8,659 bases of DNA, from assembly GCA_030668345.1 (NCBI GenBank), contig DAOUUD010000067.1:1-8659 (forward strand), given 5' to 3'. This document shows positions 5,057 to 8,659 of the stretch, piece after piece (position 1 is the first letter of the stretch; every line of letters starts with the position of its first letter). The stretch is from Candidatus Cloacimonadota bacterium. GTDB lineage: Bacteria; Cloacimonadota; Cloacimonadia; Cloacimonadales; TCS61. The translations under genes were made by a program, and so were the position numbers. A model generated the notes under the pieces. That model saw nothing but the letters and a program-made list of their open reading frames with translations. It was not told the origin of the DNA and did not search any database.

Positions 5057-8000
5057 TTATTTCACCAAAATCATTTTCCTGGTTTCTTCCAGGTTTATTG
5101 TTTTCATACGATAATAATAAATTCCAGATGAAACCGCTTTACCAATATCATCTTTACCATTCCATAAAACCGTGTAATGACCCCTGTTTTTATTTTCATT
5201 CACCAGCGTTCGCACCTTCTGACCTTTGAGGTTGAATACTTCGATAATAACATCGGTATTTTCTTTCAGGCTGTAACTTATAGTTGTTTCAGGATTAAAC
5301 GGATTGGGATAGTTACCACCCAAACCGGTTATATTAACAGGGCAGATTTCAGGTTGTGTGCCAGCAGAAGTTTTTACAATTAATTGCGAAAATGCAGGTA
5401 AAGATTCTATGCCGTTCGTATGAACAGATGTTATGGCAAATTGGTAAACATTATTCGGTAAAAGAATCCAACTGGTATCATTATAAAAAGTATCCACAAC
5501 TCCGGTAGCTATCAAATCCCAGTCGTTTGGATAATTATGCAGAACTTCCAGGAAACGGTATACGTTATAGAATTCAAACTCTTTGGAACTCCGGGATATT
5601 TTACCGGTGTTTTCTCTTGTGATCAATGGTTCGAGTTTATTCTTTTGAACATAATTATCAGTGTTCAGTGTATTTCCCATATTGATGCCGTAAGCACGTA
5701 TCATCATGTTTTTCTGGAATATTGGTCCCCACGAACCGATATCAGTCCAGGTTTCTCCTGAGGTCCAATCGGTAGTACATAACTGTGTCCCGGATTGAAA
5801 TACCCAGGGTTCTCCCACACCATCATCCAGACCAATAGAAGTATACTCACCCGGAGTGCCTACACCCACCAGGAATCCTTGCGGCGCATTTATCTGTTCG
5901 GGAAGTTCATAAATATTCCATTCATCATCAATATTTGTAATAAGAGATGATTCATGCAGCAACTGGTCTGGATCGGGATTTCCAGTTTCATCGAGACCGA
6001 TCAGATACAGTTTAATATTGCCATGTGTTCCATAGGTAGAGGTAAGAAGCCAGTGTATTTCCTGTATAATGGCAATATTAGGATGAAGAGCACCAAAAAC
6101 AGCATTTGCCGGTGTCGTGGTAAAACCAACCTCATTATCTACAATACCATCGTCATAGCGAAATTCACCGCCACCCTGACCGGGTGATGTCCAAACTATA
6201 TAAACCTCGGTACCTGGTTCGTTCTGAATTGCAATTACATTTCCCGGTGGGAAAGCTATCTCATTGATAATAATTGTTCCCAGATCGAGACTTACACTTC
6301 CTACCTGCACTTCATCGTTGTAATCATCGTATCCTTCGAATACTATCGTAAGATCATAAGTTATATTCGTGTAAACATCAGGAAACAGAAAGAACCCGTT
6401 TTCATCTGTATATGTTTCATAATTTTCAAAACCAGTTAAAGTAACATAAGCACCTTCCAAACCAATAGTGGGAAAATCGCTGCCTACTACCTGCCCGGAA
6501 ACAGAAACACTACCCAGAGGTATCAGGTTAAAATCAACTTGAGTGATCTGATTTTCAAAGATCTCCATCTGAACGGTTTGAGGTGAATACCCAAAAAGCG
6601 AAGCTGTAAGATCATATACTCCGGTAAGCACATTTCCAAAATGATAATAACCCTGGTCATTCGTATAGGTGAGCATCTGGTTTTCTTCTATCAGCACTTC
6701 AGCTCCTTCCAGTGGAGCTCCCAGATCATCATAAACATAGCCTTCCACTTCACCCATGGCACCCTGGAAAAAGGTGAATGTAATATTGGCGAATTTCTCG
6801 AAAGAATAGCTTACTTCAGGTGGATTGTAGGGGTCAAAAACAATATTATCATCGCGTTCGTAACGCGTTCTATCTATATGTTCCAGTGTTTCATCATGAT
6901 AGAAAAAATCCGCATTCCCAAAATTCTGGGTATCCAATGGGCGATGAACCATTACCACCAGGTTATCACCTTCGTACATGTAAGGTGTATCAAGTTCTAT
7001 TATTATGTCATTCTGCCCTGACAGATAGCTGACATTACCATTGAACACCTGCGTTAGTTGTGTAGCCGGTATCCAGCCATTAGTAAGATTCGTCTGTGTA
7101 GTCTCTCCCATCCATATAGCTGTGGGCTTATTCGTTAGAGTGGTTGTCACAAAATTATTGTAATAGGTTAAAGCTGTAATTAATCCGGTTACTCCACCCA
7201 TTTCATCGGTGAAAAAAAGACATTCCGTTAAACTATTTTTATATTGAAAACTTACTGGAATTCTATTATTAAGCTCTGTACCGTTGCCAACAGATACGTC
7301 CAAAACCCCTTGTGGAAATACTTCTACTTCAAGATACGGGGTGATATCGTTCGTCGGGTTTTCATCACCGGTTAATACCACTTCACCGTAGATCAGGGTT
7401 GTTCCGGAAGGTTCATCGGCAGGGATATTCCAGACGAGAGTATGTACTACTATTTCTTGATATGCAATTGGCTGAGTAATATCTATGGAACTTAACTCTG
7501 CTCCATTTTGCTTTTTCAGTTTTACGGTGTAAGAATTCTGAGTATTATAGCCAACATTCTTTACAGTGATCTCATAATTTTCTGTGTTGCCTGCATTAAC
7601 AATAGTAGCACCGGAAATAGATAGGGCTGCCAAGTCATTATCGTAGGTGAAGGCCAAATCTCCTGTAATTTCCACGTTATCTATAGCCCACCACCAGTCC
7701 CAACCCGGCTGTATGGAATGAAAACGAATATAAACTGAAGACTGCATATTAGCAATCGTGGAAATATCGATGATCTCATGAGTGTTGCGTACATCGATGC
7801 CATTGTAAGTGAGTACATTAGTCCAGGTAGAGCCATTCACACTCACATCCACAAAACATAAATCATCAGTAGCGATGGCATTGAAATCCGAATCGAATTC
7901 CAGAATAATATTTTCATAAGTTGTCAGATTAAAAGGACTTGCCAGCACCAATTCACTATTGATAGGATAAGTTTCATCGGCGTCGGCAGCACAAACATTT

Positions 8001-8188
8001 CCCGTCGATGTTGCAGGTAATGTATAATTATTGGGATAGGGAGGGCTGAATATTTCCCAAATACCCGTGCCACCGTTATTCACTACATTCCAGTTGCCCA
8101 GCCCACCTTCAAAATCATCAAAAAATAATTCCTCTGCACAGAGGAATGCAGTAAAAATCAAAAATACAACAATTATGAAGTTCTTCAT
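5057..8188 (-). CDS. Large secreted modular surface protein with FlgD-like C-terminal sorting domain
   Basis: 1043 residues from ATG 8188. The start is supported by GAGG six bases upstream and an immediate signal peptide (1-18, probable cut AFLCA/EE); in-frame ATG 8200 and TTG 8224 would only lengthen the leader. Visible modules: a jelly-roll/MAM-like N-terminal domain (about 20-178: DDFEGG..., WWWAIDNVEITG); a CARDB-like Ig domain (about 183-293); an unnamed domain (about 297-475); two carboxypeptidase-regulatory-like beta domains (about 478-556 and 560-640) with matching TDENGFF/TNDQGYY cores; another unnamed domain (about 652-836, GEFRYDDG at 674-681); an Fn3-like segment (about 870-940, YNVYR ... 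AFSQL); and a FlgD-like/type IX-style sorting domain (957-1043, YPNPFNP, SGIYYYRM, RKMILVK). No catalytic motif was found. It is probably exported by Sec, then moved to or across the outer membrane and anchored, with a binding or structural role. Function is inferred from modules only. Confidence 0.88.
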   Translation of the reverse strand: MKNFIIVVFLIFTAFLCAEELFFDDFEGGLGNWNVVNNGGTGIWEIFSPPYPNNYTLPATSTGNVCAADADETYPINSELVLASPFNLTTYENIILEFDSDFNAIATDDLCFVDVSVNGSTWTNVLTYNGIDVRNTHEIIDISTIANMQSSVYIRFHSIQPGWDWWWAIDNVEITGDLAFTYDNDLAALSISGATIVNAGNTENYEITVKNVGYNTQNSYTVKLKKQNGAELSSIDITQPIAYQEIVVHTLVWNIPADEPSGTTLIYGEVVLTGDENPTNDITPYLEVEVFPQGVLDVSVGNGTELNNRIPVSFQYKNSLTECLFFTDEMGGVTGLITALTYYNNFVTTTLTNKPTAIWMGETTQTNLTNGWIPATQLTQVFNGNVSYLSGQNDIIIELDTPYMYEGDNLVVMVHRPLDTQNFGNADFFYHDETLEHIDRTRYERDDNIVFDPYNPPEVSYSFEKFANITFTFFQGAMGEVEGYVYDDLGAPLEGAEVLIEENQMLTYTNDQGYYHFGNVLTGVYDLTASLFGYSPQTVQMEIFENQITQVDFNLIPLGSVSVSGQVVGSDFPTIGLEGAYVTLTGFENYETYTDENGFFLFPDVYTNITYDLTIVFEGYDDYNDEVQVGSVSLDLGTIIINEIAFPPGNVIAIQNEPGTEVYIVWTSPGQGGGEFRYDDGIVDNEVGFTTTPANAVFGALHPNIAIIQEIHWLLTSTYGTHGNIKLYLIGLDETGNPDPDQLLHESSLITNIDDEWNIYELPEQINAPQGFLVGVGTPGEYTSIGLDDGVGEPWVFQSGTQLCTTDWTSGETWTDIGSWGPIFQKNMMIRAYGINMGNTLNTDNYVQKNKLEPLITRENTGKISRSSKEFEFYNVYRFLEVLHNYPNDWDLIATGVVDTFYNDTSWILLPNNVYQFAITSVHTNGIESLPAFSQLIVKTSAGTQPEICPVNITGLGGNYPNPFNPETTISYSLKENTDVIIEVFNLKGQKVRTLVNENKNRGHYTVLWNGKDDIGKAVSSGIYYYRMKTINLEETRKMILVK

Positions 8189-8259
8189 ATATTTCCTCAT
8201 TTTTTTCTTTATCCTATGCAACAATTATTCCATATAACTGATGCATAAAACCAAGGGAA

Positions 8260-8288
8260 AAAATCAAAATTGCTGAATCCTGTGTCAA
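8260..8288 (-). promoter_or_regulatory. Possible sigma-70 promoter of the large secreted protein
   Basis: On the minus strand a perfect -35 TTGACA (8283-8288) is followed after 17 bases by GATTTT (8260-8265), which matches TATAAT at only three of six positions. The placement would give a leader of about 65 bases. The weak -10 keeps confidence low; AT-rich alternatives closer to the gene exist. Confidence 0.25.
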
Positions 8289-8325
8289 GAATTAATGTTC
8301 TTCCTGCAAGCTCAAAAAGAAATAA

Positions 8326-8355
8326 TTGACAGATTTGGAAACCAAATTGCATAAT
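8326..8355 (+). promoter_or_regulatory. Sigma-70 promoter of the plus-strand gene, placing the start almost at ATG
   Basis: Perfect -35 TTGACA (8326-8331), an 18-base spacer and -10 CATAAT (8350-8355, five of six). Transcription should begin at about 8362-8364, at or within two bases of the ATG at 8364. The overlapping TAATTTTG (8352-8359) also fits the Bacteroidetes -7 pattern TAnnTTTG, but no TTTG at the matching upstream distance was found. Confidence 0.6.
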
Positions 8356-8363
8356 TTTGCTCG

Positions 8364-8659
8364 ATGTTAAAAAGAATTGTATTTGGTTTATTTATTTTAT
8401 TTGTTTTAGAGACAGATTATCTTCCTGCTCTAATAGAAGAAACAGCATCGTTCACTGATTTCCTTTATGGCCAAACCACGGCTTGCTCGTATGATAATTG
8501 GGTCTCACACGTTTCGGAAGGAATAGCCTCGGAAGATTACAATTTATACGCTCCCTGGGAGTGTCAGACCAATGGCTTCGGAGATTTTTACCTGGCAACA
8601 GGTGATACTCTTGAACTCTGGGAACAGGTTATCACTGAATTCCTGGATGGTGAATATGA
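8364..8659 (+). CDS. Secreted protein of unknown function, partial (N-terminal 98 residues)
   Basis: The frame is open from ATG 8364 to the window edge; an in-frame stop at 8352-8354 leaves this ATG as the only reasonable start. The N-terminus has Lys3-Arg4 followed by a hydrophobic run (5-15, IVFGLFILFVL), a likely signal peptide, although no clear cleavage motif is seen. The exported part begins with an aromatic, acidic sequence carrying ACSYDNWVSHVSEGIAS (40-56) and YAPWECQTNGFGDF (62-75), with cysteines at 41 and 67 that could pair. These blocks look like the conserved start of a family of large secreted proteins in Cloacimonadota-like genomes, a recollection rather than a search result; I cannot assign an activity. 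No ribosome site precedes the start, in contrast to its neighbours, and the promoter puts the mRNA end at the ATG. It is divergent from the large secreted protein, with 175 bases between the two starts. Confidence 0.72.
   Translation, partial: MLKRIVFGLFILFVLETDYLPALIEETASFTDFLYGQTTACSYDNWVSHVSEGIASEDYNLYAPWECQTNGFGDFYLATGDTLELWEQVITEFLDGEY

Noticed and set aside
5029..5060. Plus-strand terminator formed by the 5017-5046 hairpin and the T-rich sequence after it
   Set aside because: No plus-strand gene ends near it, and the T-rich run is interrupted by A; the structure is better viewed as part of the minus-strand transcript.
6641..7021. Plus-strand open frame of 126 codons
   Set aside because: It is antisense to the modular secreted protein, shows no domain, and has no supporting ribosome site.
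8134..8188. Lipoprotein signal (Cys17) in the large secreted protein
   Set aside because: The residues before the cysteine are AFL, which do not fit a lipobox; a signal peptidase I site after Ala18 fits better.
8189..8224. Longer starts (ATG 8200, TTG 8224) for the large secreted protein
   Set aside because: ATG 8188 has GAGG at ideal spacing and gives a normal signal peptide; the longer forms only add basic residues and have poorer site spacing.

Overview
The window reads as bacterial chromosome from the FCB group, most likely a Candidatus Cloacimonadota (WWE1)-type organism or a close relative. This is an inference from three features seen together: an AT-rich genome, very large secreted multidomain proteins ending in a FlgD-like/type IX-style sorting domain (motif YPNPFNP, terminal RKMILVK), and a compact type IV pilus gene cluster with a PilX-like giant minor pilin. 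No marker gene fixes the taxonomy.

Layout. Seven genes fill almost all of the window; six lie on the minus strand and one, cut by the right edge, on the plus strand. Reading in the minus direction from about 4380 to 1: a predicted sigma-54-type promoter, a type IV pilin (3902-4333), the retraction ATPase PilT (2825-3886, TTG start), a PilV-like minor pilin (2349-2825), a PilW/GspJ-like minor pilin (1693-2352), and a very large PilX-like minor pilin (1-1683, GTG start, runs off the left edge). Stop and start codons overlap or lie within 15 bases of each other throughout, so this looks like one translationally coupled operon. The pilin would be the fibre subunit. The PilV/PilW/PilX-like proteins would form the priming or tip complex, with the PilX-like protein carrying a large exposed domain. 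PilT would depolymerise the fibre.

Upstream of that operon, and separated from it by a 207-base AT-rich gap with a weak terminator candidate, is a second minus-strand unit: a 1043-residue secreted modular surface protein (5057-8188) followed by a three-helix membrane protein of unknown function (4562-4999). A strong inverted repeat lies between these two genes.

At the right end a divergent plus-strand gene (8364 onward) starts a secreted protein of unknown function. Its start codon lies almost at the predicted transcription start of a near-consensus TTGACA-N18-CATAAT promoter and has no Shine-Dalgarno sequence, so it may be translated leaderless, unlike its well-SD-equipped neighbours.

No RNA gene, CRISPR array, insertion sequence or phage gene was seen. 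No stretch over 300 bases lacks a gene. The most interesting items are the giant non-Glu5 PilX-like pilin, the Gln at +5 in the PilV-like protein, the candidate sigma-54 promoter, the leaderless candidate and the intercistronic hairpin.
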